Positions 16,490 through 25,003 of a DNA stretch of 59,239 nucleotides are shown piece after piece. The notes below the pieces were generated by a model. It was given only the letters and a program-made list of their open reading frames with translations, had not been told where the DNA came from and searched no databases. A program made the translations under genes and the position numbers. Source of the stretch: Minisyncoccota bacterium. GTDB taxonomy: Bacteria > Patescibacteria > Paceibacteria > UBA9973 > UBA918. Positions within the stretch are counted from its first letter, which is position 1. The number at the start of each line of letters is the position of its first letter. The stretch covers positions 1 through 59,239 of the forward strand of contig JAIPIB010000006.1 of NCBI GenBank assembly GCA_021734905.1, written 5' to 3'.

Positions 16490-18295
16490 ATGAATCTTCT
16501 CGCGCTCCTTGCGGAAAAAAATGTAATTGACGCAGCACAGCGTGAGCGTGTGGAGGCGCTTGCTGTCGAATCAGGTATTTCTTATGAACGAGCTCTCCTT
16601 GATGGAGGTGTCGACCCAGACAGTATTCGCGATGCAATTGGCGCATATTTCGATCTTCCGACAAGAGCAATTTCCGAACGCGATACAATCAAGTCCTCTG
16701 CCCTTAAGTATCTTTCAGAGGAATCCGCACGTCACTATAAAATTCTCCCCATTGAACTTGAGGACGGGATACTTATTGTTGGACTTACTGATCCTGATGA
16801 TCTTTCTTTCCGCGATGCACTTAATTTTATAACAGCAAAAGATCAAATTCCGTACAAATTGGTTGTTATATTAGAGCGAGATTTTGAATACGGCGTAAAA
16901 TCATACGAAAACATAACTGGCGAAGTTGATGAGGCACTTGGTGTTCTTGAGTCTGAACTTGAGGAGGAAAGCGAAGGTGTTCCAGAAGAGAAAAAAAAGA
17001 TAGAGGTTATTAAGGAAGACGCACCGGTAACAAAAATTGTTGCAACTATACTCAGGTATGCAGTTGATGGTTCTGCATCTGATATTCACATCGAACCTTC
17101 TGCAAAAAAAACCAATGTCCGGTTTCGTGTAGATGGAACACTTGTGCATAGTCTCGAACTCCCAGAAAAAATTCATCAAGCTGTAGTTGCCCGAATTAAA
17201 ATTCTTTCATCATTGAGACTTGATGAGAAGCGTAAACCACAAGATGGTCGTTTCTCAGCATCTATTGATGGAAGACAGATTGATTTTCGTGTCTCGATTT
17301 TACCAACGAATCATGGTGAAAAAGTGGTGATGCGTATTTTGGATACAGAGGCAGGAATTCGTACGCTCGAGGATACCGGTGTGTCTGCACATAATATTGC
17401 GCTTATTCGAAAGGCTTTAGCACAGCCGTTTGGCATTATTCTTATTTCGGGACCTACTGGTTCAGGTAAGTCGACTACACTGTACGGTATGCTCTCTGAG
17501 GTTGATAGAATAGGAAAGAATGTTATTTCACTCGAAGATCCAGTTGAGTATAGTATTGATGGTGTCAGCCAATCACAAGTTAGGCCAGAAATTGGGTATA
17601 CTTTTGCGAATGGTCTTCGGACGGCACTCAGACAAGACCCCGACGTCATCATGGTTGGAGAAATTCGTGATAAAGAGACAGCGCAACTTGCTATTCAAGC
17701 AGCACTTACGGGACATCTCGTACTCTCAACCATTCACACAAATAATTCTGTAGGTGTGATTCCGCGACTTATTGATATGGGCGTTGATCCATATCTTATT
17801 GCTCCAACACTTGAACTTGCACTCGCACAGAGACTCGTCCGCCGCATTTGCCCTAATTCTGGTAAAAAAGTACCTGTTGCAGGAAGTATTAAGGCGCTCA
17901 TCGATAGTGAATTCGAAGATCTTCCTGAGCGTTTTAGAAAGATAATTCCTCAAAGTGATCACGTGTTATTTGTTGAGGCTACTGAAGAGTGTTCAAGTGG
18001 AACTAAGGGACGAGTTGCAGTTATGGAGGCAATTACGATTGATGAAGAGATTGAACGGCTCATCTTGGATGATGCAGACGAAGAAAAAATTCTTGCTGTT
18101 GCACGAAAAAATGGATTTATAAGTATGAAGGAGGATGCCATTATTAAAGCGCTAGACCACATCATTCCTTTTGAGGAAATAAGTACTCTTGGTGGCGCCA
18201 TGCTTGTTTCTGATGAGGCGGAGAAAGAGGCTGTTGAAATTAAAGACGTTGATCTCGCACCATCTGTCGATAACCAAGTATCATCTAATGTATAA
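16490..18295 (+). CDS. pilB: Pilus extension ATPase PilB
   Basis: A 601-residue GspE/PilB-type hexameric ATPase that powers pilus polymerisation. An N-terminal MshEN/N1 domain is followed by Walker A GPTGSGKSTT, the Asp box and Walker B DPDVIMVGEIRD, and the His box TGHLVLSTIHTN. The tetracysteine zinc motif of classical PilB is reduced: only RRICPNSGKK and EECSSGTKGR remain. An in-frame TTG at 16481 is a longer alternative start. Confidence 0.93.
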   Translation: MNLLALLAEKNVIDAAQRERVEALAVESGISYERALLDGGVDPDSIRDAIGAYFDLPTRAISERDTIKSSALKYLSEESARHYKILPIELEDGILIVGLTDPDDLSFRDALNFITAKDQIPYKLVVILERDFEYGVKSYENITGEVDEALGVLESELEEESEGVPEEKKKIEVIKEDAPVTKIVATILRYAVDGSASDIHIEPSAKKTNVRFRVDGTLVHSLELPEKIHQAVVARIKILSSLRLDEKRKPQDGRFSASIDGRQIDFRVSILPTNHGEKVVMRILDTEAGIRTLEDTGVSAHNIALIRKALAQPFGIILISGPTGSGKSTTLYGMLSEVDRIGKNVISLEDPVEYSIDGVSQSQVRPEIGYTFANGLRTALRQDPDVIMVGEIRDKETAQLAIQAALTGHLVLSTIHTNNSVGVIPRLIDMGVDPYLIAPTLELALAQRLVRRICPNSGKKVPVAGSIKALIDSEFEDLPERFRKIIPQSDHVLFVEATEECSSGTKGRVAVMEAITIDEEIERLILDDADEEKILAVARKNGFISMKEDAIIKALDHIIPFEEISTLGGAMLVSDEAEKEAVEIKDVDLAPSVDNQVSSNV

Positions 18296-18300
18296 CAGCG

Positions 18301-18306
18301 TATAAT
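18301..18306 (+). promoter_or_regulatory. -10 box for the response regulator
   Basis: A perfect TATAAT ends 6 nt before the ATG at 18313, implying a leaderless internal transcript for the regulator, pilT and pilC. Confidence 0.5.
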
Positions 18307-18312
18307 ATAAAT

Positions 18313-18681
18313 ATGAAAATATTACTTGTCGACGACGATGCATTTCTTCGAGATATGTATGCAACAAAATTCAGGGAACTTAAACACACTATCAATGTTG
18401 CTGAAACAGCAGAAAGTGCTTTAGTAAAACTTCAGGCAGATACCTATGATGCTGTTCTCTTAGACATGATAATGCCAGGAATGACCGGAGTTGATTTATT
18501 GAAACAGATTCAGAAAGAAAAAATTGGCGGCAATCCAAAGTTTATTATGCTCACGAACCAAAGTGAAGAGTCTGATAGAGAAGCCGCGCTTGCTGCAGGC
18601 GCTGCGGGGTATATTGTCAAAGCAGAGCTTATCCCGAGTGAGGTAGTCGCAGAAGTACTTAAACTTGTTTCAAAAAAATAG
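18313..18681 (+). CDS. Stand-alone receiver-domain response regulator
   Basis: A 122-residue CheY-like protein: acidic pair DDD at 8-10, phospho-acceptor Asp in VLLDMIMPG (about residue 52), conserved Thr in MLTNQ and Lys in YIVKAE. There is no output domain. Located between pilB and pilT, it probably tunes pilus motors, as PilG/PilH-type receivers do. No histidine kinase is in the window. Confidence 0.92.
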   Translation: MKILLVDDDAFLRDMYATKFRELKHTINVAETAESALVKLQADTYDAVLLDMIMPGMTGVDLLKQIQKEKIGGNPKFIMLTNQSEESDREAALAAGAAGYIVKAELIPSEVVAEVLKLVSKK

Positions 18682-18682
18682 C

Positions 18683-19753
18683 ATGTCAACAGTTGATTAC
18701 AAAAGAGAACTTGAAGACCTTATTGATATCGTTGCGACAGAGAAGGGCTCCGATATTCATTTGTCTGTGGGAGGACATCCTGTTATTCGTGTTGACGGTT
18801 CGCTCATTCATCTTGAGAAAAAGCCGATACTCACAAACGCAGATGTCGAGGGTTTTATGCACGTTCTTTTGACCAAAGAACAAGAAGAAAAATTTATTGA
18901 AACAAGAGAAATCGATTTTTCATATGCAGCGAAAGACGGGGTTCGTTTTCGCGGGAATGGTTTCTTTCAAAAAGGTGCTATATCTGTCGCACTTCGGCAT
19001 ATTTCAAAAGAGATTAAGAATTTTGATGAGTTAGCACTTCCTGCAGTTCTTGAATCATTCACACAGCGACCGCAGGGATTTTTTCTCTGCGTTGGTCCGG
19101 TAGGTCAAGGAAAATCAACAACACTTGCTGCAATGATTGAACTCATCAATCAGACACGGGCGGAACATATCATGACCATCGAAGACCCAATTGAGTATAT
19201 TTTTGAACCCAAAAAATCCCTTATTGATCAACGTGAGGTTCGTGTCGATACCGCTGATTTTCATACAGGCCTACACTCTGCATTTCGTCAGGACGTTGAT
19301 GTGATTATGGTTGGAGAGATGCGTGGAAGAGACACTATTTCAACAGCGGTAACTGCAGCAGAGACAGGGCATCTTGTCTTATCGACACTCCATACAAATG
19401 ACGCCGCACAAACAATTGATCGTATTATTGATACATTTCCTGCAAGTCAGCAAGATCAGATCCGCGTCCAGCTCTCCGGCTCACTCACTGCCATTTTTTC
19501 TCAACGTCTCATACCGAGAATTTCAGGAGGTCTTGTTCCAGCTTTTGAGCTCCTCATTAATAATACTGCAGTATCAAACTTAATCCGGGAGCGACGGACT
19601 CATGAGATTCAAACAGTCATCGAGACGGGAATGGATATTGGTATGATTGATATGAATCGTACACTCGTTGAGTTAGTACAACAGGGGGAAATAACTGTTG
19701 AGAATGCTTTTGCATACTCAACTAATCCAAAGGGGCTTGAACGTTTAATGTAA
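18683..19753 (+). CDS. pilT: Pilus retraction ATPase PilT
   Basis: A 356-residue PilT/PilU-type ATPase that depolymerises the pilus. Features: SDIHLSVGGHPVIRVDG, Walker A GPVGQGKSTTLA, DVDVIMVGEMRGRDT, TGHLVLSTLHTND with ID-RIIDTFPASQQ, the PilT signature. In place of the usual AIRNLIRE motif it reads AVSNLIRERR. The start at 18683 overlaps nothing; the gene follows the regulator by one base. Confidence 0.94.
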   Translation: MSTVDYKRELEDLIDIVATEKGSDIHLSVGGHPVIRVDGSLIHLEKKPILTNADVEGFMHVLLTKEQEEKFIETREIDFSYAAKDGVRFRGNGFFQKGAISVALRHISKEIKNFDELALPAVLESFTQRPQGFFLCVGPVGQGKSTTLAAMIELINQTRAEHIMTIEDPIEYIFEPKKSLIDQREVRVDTADFHTGLHSAFRQDVDVIMVGEMRGRDTISTAVTAAETGHLVLSTLHTNDAAQTIDRIIDTFPASQQDQIRVQLSGSLTAIFSQRLIPRISGGLVPAFELLINNTAVSNLIRERRTHEIQTVIETGMDIGMIDMNRTLVELVQQGEITVENAFAYSTNPKGLERLM

Positions 19754-19762
19754 TTTAATTCT

Positions 19763-20974
19763 ATGTTGTTTTCATATAAAGCAGTCGATAAAGCAGGAGC
19801 TCCTCGAGAGGGAACCGTTGACGCGCAAAATATAGAGTCGGCGATTGAGACAGTCGAAACTCGTGGCTATACCATTGTTTCTCTTGACCCAATCAACAAA
19901 GCGAAGAATTCCTTTTTGGATGTTGAAATTACGTGGTTTGATCGTGTCTCAAATAAGGACGTTGTGATTCTGTCGCGACAAATCGCAACACTTTTTGAAG
20001 CGCAGGTATCGGCGCTCCGTATCTTCCGCCTCCTTGGTACAGAAATTGAAAACCCGAAGCTGCAGCAAATTTTAAATGATGTGAGCAACGACCTTCAGGG
20101 AGGAAGTTCAATATCACGTGCGCTCGCACGGCATCCGGATGTTTTTTCTGAATTTTATGTGAGTATGGTCAAAGCTGGTGAAGAATCAGGGACACTCGAA
20201 AAGACGTTCATGTATCTTGCAGATTATCTTGACCGTATGTACCAAGTGGTTTCAAAGGCAAGAAATGCACTTATCTACCCAGCATTTGTCATCTCGATAT
20301 TTATTGGTGTGATGATGCTCATGCTCACACTCGTTATTCCAAATATTAGTGCAATACTTCTCGATTCTGGGCAAGAAATCCCTGTCTACACAAAGATCGT
20401 CATCGGACTTTCAAGCTTCCTGACAAATTATATTGGACTCATTCTCGTATTTATCACGCTTATGGGAGTTGTGTATTGGCAGTTTCAAAAAACCGAAGCC
20501 GGCAAGCGAACGGTTGATGAATTTAAGCTCGCAATCCCTTTTATTGGTTCGCTGTACCAAAAACTTTTCCTAACGCGTATCTGTGACAACCTTGCAACAA
20601 TGCTTACGAGTGGTATCTCGATGGTTCAGGCACTTGAGGTTACTGCAGAAGTTGTCGACAACCGAGTCTATAAGGAAATAATTGAGAGTACCCTTATTAA
20701 TGTGAAAGGTGGACGATCTTTTGCAGATTCAATTGCTGAGTATCCTGAAATTCCTGGAGTGCTTGCGCAGATGAGTAAGGTGGGTGAAGAAACAGGGAAG
20801 CTCGGTGACATTCTCAGCACGCTCGCTGTTTTCTATCAGCGTGAAGTTAATAATGCTGTAGACACACTCATCAGCCTCATTGAGCCAGCAATGATAGTGC
20901 TTCTTGGACTTGGAGTCGGAGTGCTTTTGGCATCTGTACTCATTCCTATCTACAATATTACGGGGGCTATCTAG
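19763..20974 (+). CDS. pilC: Pilus platform protein PilC
   Basis: A 403-residue GspF-family inner-membrane protein with two cytoplasmic four-helix T2SSF domains (about 60-185 and 265-385) and three membrane segments (about 168-195, 215-235, 375-400). Motifs FYVSMVKAGEESGTLE and PGVLAQMSKVGEETGKL mark the duplicated domains. It couples the ATPases to pilin insertion. Confidence 0.94.
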   Translation: MLFSYKAVDKAGAPREGTVDAQNIESAIETVETRGYTIVSLDPINKAKNSFLDVEITWFDRVSNKDVVILSRQIATLFEAQVSALRIFRLLGTEIENPKLQQILNDVSNDLQGGSSISRALARHPDVFSEFYVSMVKAGEESGTLEKTFMYLADYLDRMYQVVSKARNALIYPAFVISIFIGVMMLMLTLVIPNISAILLDSGQEIPVYTKIVIGLSSFLTNYIGLILVFITLMGVVYWQFQKTEAGKRTVDEFKLAIPFIGSLYQKLFLTRICDNLATMLTSGISMVQALEVTAEVVDNRVYKEIIESTLINVKGGRSFADSIAEYPEIPGVLAQMSKVGEETGKLGDILSTLAVFYQREVNNAVDTLISLIEPAMIVLLGLGVGVLLASVLIPIYNITGAI

Positions 20975-21071
20975 GACTTTTTTAAGCAAAATTACTTAGT
21001 GTAGGTCTTGGATTTGTTTACTTTCATAGAGCTTTGTCCACAGGCAGTGCTCTAAATGCTCTCAAACACAG

Positions 21072-21077
21072 TATAAT
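21072..21077 (+). promoter_or_regulatory. -10 box upstream of the first pilin
   Basis: TATAAT lies 50 nt before the pilin start at 21127. Pilin 1 also has its own terminator, so it can be expressed separately and strongly. Confidence 0.45.
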
Positions 21078-21126
21078 AGTTTGTAACCACACTACGTGGA
21101 GTAATATATTACTTATTAAATTAAAT

Positions 21127-21582
21127 ATGATGAAAAATACATACAAACGAGGTTTTACACTCATCGAACTCCTCGTAGTGATCGCTATTATTGGTATCTT
21201 GGCTTCAGTGGTTCTTGCATCACTTAACACAGCTCGAGATAAGGGAGCAGACGCTGCTGTGAAGGGGGCGCTTTCACAAATGAGAGCACAAGCAGAATTG
21301 TTTTACGATACAGGTAGAACATATGATACTATGTGTGGAGATCCCCAAGTTGATAGTATTCTTGGGAACGCTGCCTCAAATTCAGTTGCTGGAGCAACAG
21401 TTGTTTCTGTAGATGGTACAGCAGGAACTGCAACAACAGTGATTTGCCACGATTCCCCTACTGCTTACGCAGCCGCAGCACCACTTAAAGGAACCTCTGG
21501 TTCATATTACTGTGTAGATTCTACTGGAGTCACAATGGTTACTGGAACGGCTTTGGTCGCTTCGGGAACTGTCTGTCAGTAG
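21127..21582 (+). CDS. Type IV pilin 1 (major pilin candidate)
   Basis: A class III signal: short leader MMKNTYKRG, cleavage before Phe, then FTLIELLVVIAIIGILASVV with Glu5, the standard N-terminal helix. The mature part of about 140 residues has paired cysteines (MCGDP, ICHDSP, YYCVD, TVCQ) able to form disulfides. The frame is open from 21034, but pilins start right at this leader. A strong terminator follows. Confidence 0.93.
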   Translation: MMKNTYKRGFTLIELLVVIAIIGILASVVLASLNTARDKGADAAVKGALSQMRAQAELFYDTGRTYDTMCGDPQVDSILGNAASNSVAGATVVSVDGTAGTATTVICHDSPTAYAAAAPLKGTSGSYYCVDSTGVTMVTGTALVASGTVCQ

Positions 21583-21586
21583 TCTT

Positions 21587-21632
21587 TTATAAACAAAAAA
21601 CACCCTTTAAAAAGGGTGTTTTTTGTTTATAA
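21587..21632 (+). terminator. Terminator after pilin 1
   Basis: 22-bp perfect arms (21587-21608 and 21611-21632) with an AAAGGGTGTTTTTT side containing the T-run. Confidence 0.85.
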
Positions 21633-21699
21633 GTCACGTAAGTTTCATAATAGTTTGGTATACTGAAAATATTAGTATAGTTTTGTTTTTTGACCTGTA

Positions 21700-22176
21700 A
21701 TGAATTATTCTAAACTTAAAAATGGCTTTACACTCCTAGAGCTTCTTGTAGTAATTACAATCATAAGTATTGTCGCTGTAATTACTGTCGTTTATATTGG
21801 CGAATCTAAGGATAAAGGAGCTGATGCGGGTGTTAAATCAAATATAATTAACGCGCGCTCACTAGCCGAAGTGTATTATACGAACAACAATAAGACATAC
21901 GAAGGTGTTTGTGGAGTAGTCGGAGCTGACATGATCGGACACACTATACAAAAAGCAAAAGAAGCGTATGGCGGAAATGCAAAAAATTCCTACACGGACT
22001 CAGTTGCAAGTACCTGGAATACAGAAGAATGTCACGATTCACCAGACGGATACGCTGTGTGGGTTCCTGTAAGGGCTTCAACAAACGCAAATCCAAGAGG
22101 GTTCTGTATAGATGGTAATAATGTGACAGACATAGCAACGAGTATTCTTAATGTGAATGACACAGTTTGTCCGTAG
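21700..22176 (+). CDS. Type IV pilin-like protein 2
   Basis: A 158-residue pilin with leader MNYSKLKNG and helix FTLLELLVVITIISIVAVIT, Glu5 present. The DKGADAGVKSN stretch parallels the other two pilins. It has four cysteines, including the C-terminal DTVCP. It is more diverged at the N-terminus than pilins 1 and 3. Confidence 0.9.
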   Translation: MNYSKLKNGFTLLELLVVITIISIVAVITVVYIGESKDKGADAGVKSNIINARSLAEVYYTNNNKTYEGVCGVVGADMIGHTIQKAKEAYGGNAKNSYTDSVASTWNTEECHDSPDGYAVWVPVRASTNANPRGFCIDGNNVTDIATSILNVNDTVCP

Positions 22177-22217
22177 GTTTACTTGAGGTTAGTAACGTAT
22201 AGTCGCATCAATTTTCA

Positions 22218-22658
22218 ATGAAGAATACATACAAACGAGGTTTCACACTCATCGAACTCCTTGTCGTGATTGCAATTATTGGTGCATTAACATCAATAGT
22301 TCTTCCGTCACTTAATGCAGCTCGTGACAAAGGCATTGATGCGGCGGTAAAAAGTAACCTTAGTGGAATACGAGATCAGATGGCGATTTTCCGAGATAAT
22401 ACTGGGAATGCATATACTGGAGGATGTGCAGACCCAAATATTACCAACACAATGGCAGTAGCTACGAGTACAGTAGCACCAACTCAAACAATAGGTGGTT
22501 TCGGTGATGGAGAATGTATCGCAACAGCAACGGAGTGGTCGGCTTGGGTTAATCTCAAAGCATCTTCGACCACTGCGTGGTGTGTCGACGCACAAGGGAA
22601 TTCTAGCGTGATAGCAGCACAAAACAGTAGTACGGCAAATCTAACTGTTTGTCCATAG
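22218..22658 (+). CDS. Type IV pilin 3
   Basis: A 146-residue pilin whose leader and first helix residues (MKNTYKRGFTLIELLVVIAI) are identical to pilin 1, then diverge. DAAVKSNLSGIRDQM and a C-terminal LTVCP are present. The last 16 codons lie in a 132-bp-period tandem duplication whose second copy carries a different tail (22743-22790). Confidence 0.92.
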   Translation: MKNTYKRGFTLIELLVVIAIIGALTSIVLPSLNAARDKGIDAAVKSNLSGIRDQMAIFRDNTGNAYTGGCADPNITNTMAVATSTVAPTQTIGGFGDGECIATATEWSAWVNLKASSTTAWCVDAQGNSSVIAAQNSSTANLTVCP

Positions 22659-22724
22659 ATAAGACTACGCCCGTTATTCCATTGCTATTCTCCATGTTGA
22701 CCAAGGCAAGGCCTCGGTCAACAT
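22611..22724 (+). repeat. Tandem duplication, copy 1 (pilin 3 tail plus REP)
   Basis: Aligns with 22743-22856 at a period of 132 bp. The REP half is nearly identical, while the coding half differs at several codons (STAN versus SVVD). Confidence 0.85.
22697..22721 (+). repeat. REP palindrome 1
   Basis: 11-bp arms TTGACCAAGGC / GCCTCGGTCAA with one wobble and loop AAG, 38 bp after the pilin 3 stop. Confidence 0.8.
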
Positions 22725-22742
22725 CAAGGGAACTCAGGTGAA

Positions 22743-22790
22743 ATAGCTGCGCAAAACAGTAGTGTCGTTGACCTAACTGTTTGTCCGTAA
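22743..22790 (+). pseudogene. Orphan pilin C-terminal cassette
   Basis: In frame it reads IAAQNSSVVDLTVCP then a stop, homologous to the end of pilin 3 (IAAQNSSTANLTVCP). It has no start codon or N-terminus. It is either the scar of a deleted pilin gene or a silent tail donor for recombination. Confidence 0.7.
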
Positions 22791-22828
22791 ACAAGTCTAC
22801 ATCCGTTATTCCATTGCTATTCTCCATG

Positions 22829-22853
22829 TTGACCAAGGCAAGGCCTCGGTCAA
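22829..22853 (+). repeat. REP palindrome 2
   Basis: Same sequence and orientation as REP 1; the stem can extend outward to CATG...CATG (22825-22857). Confidence 0.8.
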
Positions 22854-22858
22854 CATGT

Positions 22859-22864
22859 TATAAT
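22859..22864 (+). promoter_or_regulatory. -10 box for the RAYT gene
   Basis: TATAAT, directly adjoining REP 2 and 7 nt before the ATG, without an SD. Confidence 0.5.
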
Positions 22865-22871
22865 TTTTATT

Positions 22872-23531
22872 ATGTCGTATAGAGAGACAGAATTCGCTCC
22901 TGAGGAGTTTTACCATATTTATAATCGTGGTAATAGCAGGCAAGAGATATTTTTAGACACTGCGGACTATAAGCGTTTCCAAGATCTTTTATATCTCGCA
23001 AATGCAGTAGAACCTATCTCTGTCCGTAATGCTCGTAGGAATGGTGTATATGAGGTTGAGAGGGGAGAACAATTAGTCGCTATTGGTGCATATTGCCTCA
23101 TGCCAAACCATTTTCATATTTTGTTGACGCCGCTTACTGATAATGCAGTAACGACCTTTATGCTTAAAGTCGCAACAGGTTATGCAATGTATTTTAACAA
23201 GCGATATACACGTACAGGCAGTCTCTTTGAAGGCAAGTTTAAATCAAAACATGTTATAGGAGATGAATATATGAAATATTTATTTTCATATATTCATCTT
23301 AATCCGCTTAAGTTAAAACATACTGATTGGAAGACACGAATCTTGAAGGAAAAAGATCTGTTAAGGCAAGGACGCGAATATCAATTTTCTTCATATCAGG
23401 ATTATGTGCAGGACTTACGAAGTGAATCAATGATTCTTGGAAAAGATCATTTTCCAAAGTTTTTCTTAAACCCAGTATCCTGGGAAGGCGAAATGAGGGA
23501 ATGGATCACATTTCCGGAAGTAAACACTTGA
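22872..23531 (+). CDS. REP-associated tyrosine transposase (RAYT)
   Basis: A 219-residue single-domain Y1 transposase of the IS200/IS605-related TnpA_REP family. Diagnostic motifs: HIYNRGNSRQEIF at the N-terminus, the HUH motif in MPNHFHILLTP, a catalytic Tyr candidate in the YIHLNPLK or nearby helix, and the GSLFEGKFKS block. Family members recognise and mobilise REP hairpins; here REPs flank the gene on both sides, the downstream one inverted. It interrupts the pilin/pilD gene order. Confidence 0.93.
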   Translation: MSYRETEFAPEEFYHIYNRGNSRQEIFLDTADYKRFQDLLYLANAVEPISVRNARRNGVYEVERGEQLVAIGAYCLMPNHFHILLTPLTDNAVTTFMLKVATGYAMYFNKRYTRTGSLFEGKFKSKHVIGDEYMKYLFSYIHLNPLKLKHTDWKTRILKEKDLLRQGREYQFSSYQDYVQDLRSESMILGKDHFPKFFLNPVSWEGEMREWITFPEVNT

Positions 23532-23554
23532 CCGAGGCCTTGCCTCGGTCAAGT
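23526..23554 (-). repeat. REP palindrome 3 (inverted)
   Basis: Perfect 13-14-bp arms (TTGACCGAGGC / GCCTCGGTCAA core) with loop CTT on the plus strand, i.e. opposite orientation to REPs 1 and 2. It overlaps the RAYT stop codon and pairs with them as a REPIN-like arrangement. Confidence 0.8.
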
Positions 23555-23583
23555 TCGGGTGTGGGGTTTTATACTTGTTTTGT

Positions 23584-24411
23584 ATGGAAATATTTTTGTA
23601 TGGAGTAATTTTTATCTTTGGAACGATCATTGGTAGTTTTTTGAATGTCGTTATATATCGACTCCATACGGGGAAATCACTTAATGGACGTTCGCACTGC
23701 ATGACATGTGGTAAAACACTTACATGGTACGAACTTTTTCCACTTGTCTCATACATCTTCCAAGGTGGAAAGTGCCGTGGTTGTTTTGCACACATACCAT
23801 CAAGGTATCTTTTTGTGGAGCTATTAACAGGCCTTTCGTACCTGACCGTGTGGAACATTTTTGCGCATGATATCTTTTTGTTGGTTGTATATTTTATTCT
23901 CGTCTCTGTCTTTATCCTTATTGTTCTCTATGACATTCGACATACGATTATTCCTGATGAACTGACGAGCGTTGTGATTATTGTTGCCATGGTACTGGTT
24001 GGATATGAACTTATGCAGGGGAATGAGGGTATTCTCAGTACTTTTGCCTATCGTATTGGTGCGGGCTTCATCGCTTCATTCTTTTTCTGGGGTTTGTGGT
24101 ACATCTCTAAAGGGAGATGGATTGGTTTTGGTGACGCCAAGCTTGCGCTACCGCTCGGTGTCATTGTCGGTATCGGTGGAATTTTTTCTATGATTGTTCT
24201 TTCGTTTTGGATTGGTGCTGCTGTCAGTCTTTTTCTTCTCGGAATTGAACGACTGCTTAAAGGGGGAAAAACTAACTTACATTTTCTTTCAACACCACTT
24301 ACAATTAAGAGTGAGGTACCATTTGCGCCATTTCTCATAACCGGTTTTTTGTTAGTACAATTTTTCCATGCTGACATCTTTAATATTACGTATGCGCTTT
24401 TTTTCTCGTAG
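23584..24411 (+). CDS. pilD: Prepilin peptidase/N-methyltransferase PilD
   Basis: An A24 aspartic membrane protease that cleaves pilin leaders and methylates the new N-terminus. The 275 residues show the GSFLNVVIYRL start, a zinc-binding CMTC ... CRGC tetracysteine loop (about 41-70), first catalytic Asp in YDIRHTIIPDE and second in GFGDAKLA, and about eight membrane segments. TATACT at 23570-23575 lies 8 nt upstream of the ATG. Confidence 0.95.
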   Translation: MEIFLYGVIFIFGTIIGSFLNVVIYRLHTGKSLNGRSHCMTCGKTLTWYELFPLVSYIFQGGKCRGCFAHIPSRYLFVELLTGLSYLTVWNIFAHDIFLLVVYFILVSVFILIVLYDIRHTIIPDELTSVVIIVAMVLVGYELMQGNEGILSTFAYRIGAGFIASFFFWGLWYISKGRWIGFGDAKLALPLGVIVGIGGIFSMIVLSFWIGAAVSLFLLGIERLLKGGKTNLHFLSTPLTIKSEVPFAPFLITGFLLVQFFHADIFNITYALFFS

Positions 24412-25003
24412 TTTTAGTGCCCCTTTCTCAAAAGGATTTACCCTTGTTGAACTTCTTGTATCAATCGCGATTATCGGAATTGTGACGAGCATTGTCCTTT
24501 TAAAATACAACACCTTTGATAGTACGGTACTCCTTAAGGGTGTAGCATATGAAATCGCACTCACACTCCGAGATGCTCAAGTGAAGTCAATAAGTGCAAT
24601 AGGAACCAGTGGTGAATTCAGTTACCCATACGGCGTGACATTTAATACAGGGTCTGACTCAAAAAGGTATACAGTGTTTCGGTATGAGTCTACCACTTAC
24701 GGTGATGATCCATACTACTCAAGTCCAGCTGTAGATGTCCTTACAACAATCATAGACCGCTCGATGCATGTGAGTGAGATTTGTATATATGGAACACCTT
24801 TGGGGGATCCTTGCAGTGTGGACAGGCTTGACGTATCGTTTCGTCGTCCGGAATTTAATTCGATATTTTATGCTGATGCAACAGGAGGACCATTTACTGA
24901 TATCGTGAGGGCAGAGATAAAAGTAAATTCAGTAGGGAACCCACTGAATGTTTTTGTCGTTGAAGTCTCTCAGTTTGGTCAAATTTCAATATATAAACAA
25001 TGA
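24392..25003 (+). CDS. Minor pilin/pseudopilin (GspH/FimT-like)
   Basis: About 203 residues, with leader ending SKG, FTLVELLVSIAIIGIVTSIV helix and Glu5. The extended loop-rich C-terminal half follows the GspH/FimT pattern (LTLRDAQVKSI). Its start overlaps the pilD end by 20 bp; the ATG at 24392 gives a plausible 18-residue leader. Confidence 0.85.
   Translation: MRFFSRSFSAPFSKGFTLVELLVSIAIIGIVTSIVLLKYNTFDSTVLLKGVAYEIALTLRDAQVKSISAIGTSGEFSYPYGVTFNTGSDSKRYTVFRYESTTYGDDPYYSSPAVDVLTTIIDRSMHVSEICIYGTPLGDPCSVDRLDVSFRRPEFNSIFYADATGGPFTDIVRAEIKVNSVGNPLNVFVVEVSQFGQISIYKQ

Larger units (their letters stand above)
22743..22856 (+). repeat. Tandem duplication, copy 2
   Basis: Second copy of the pilin tail plus REP block; its REP ends directly at the promoter of the RAYT gene. 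Confidence 0.8.
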
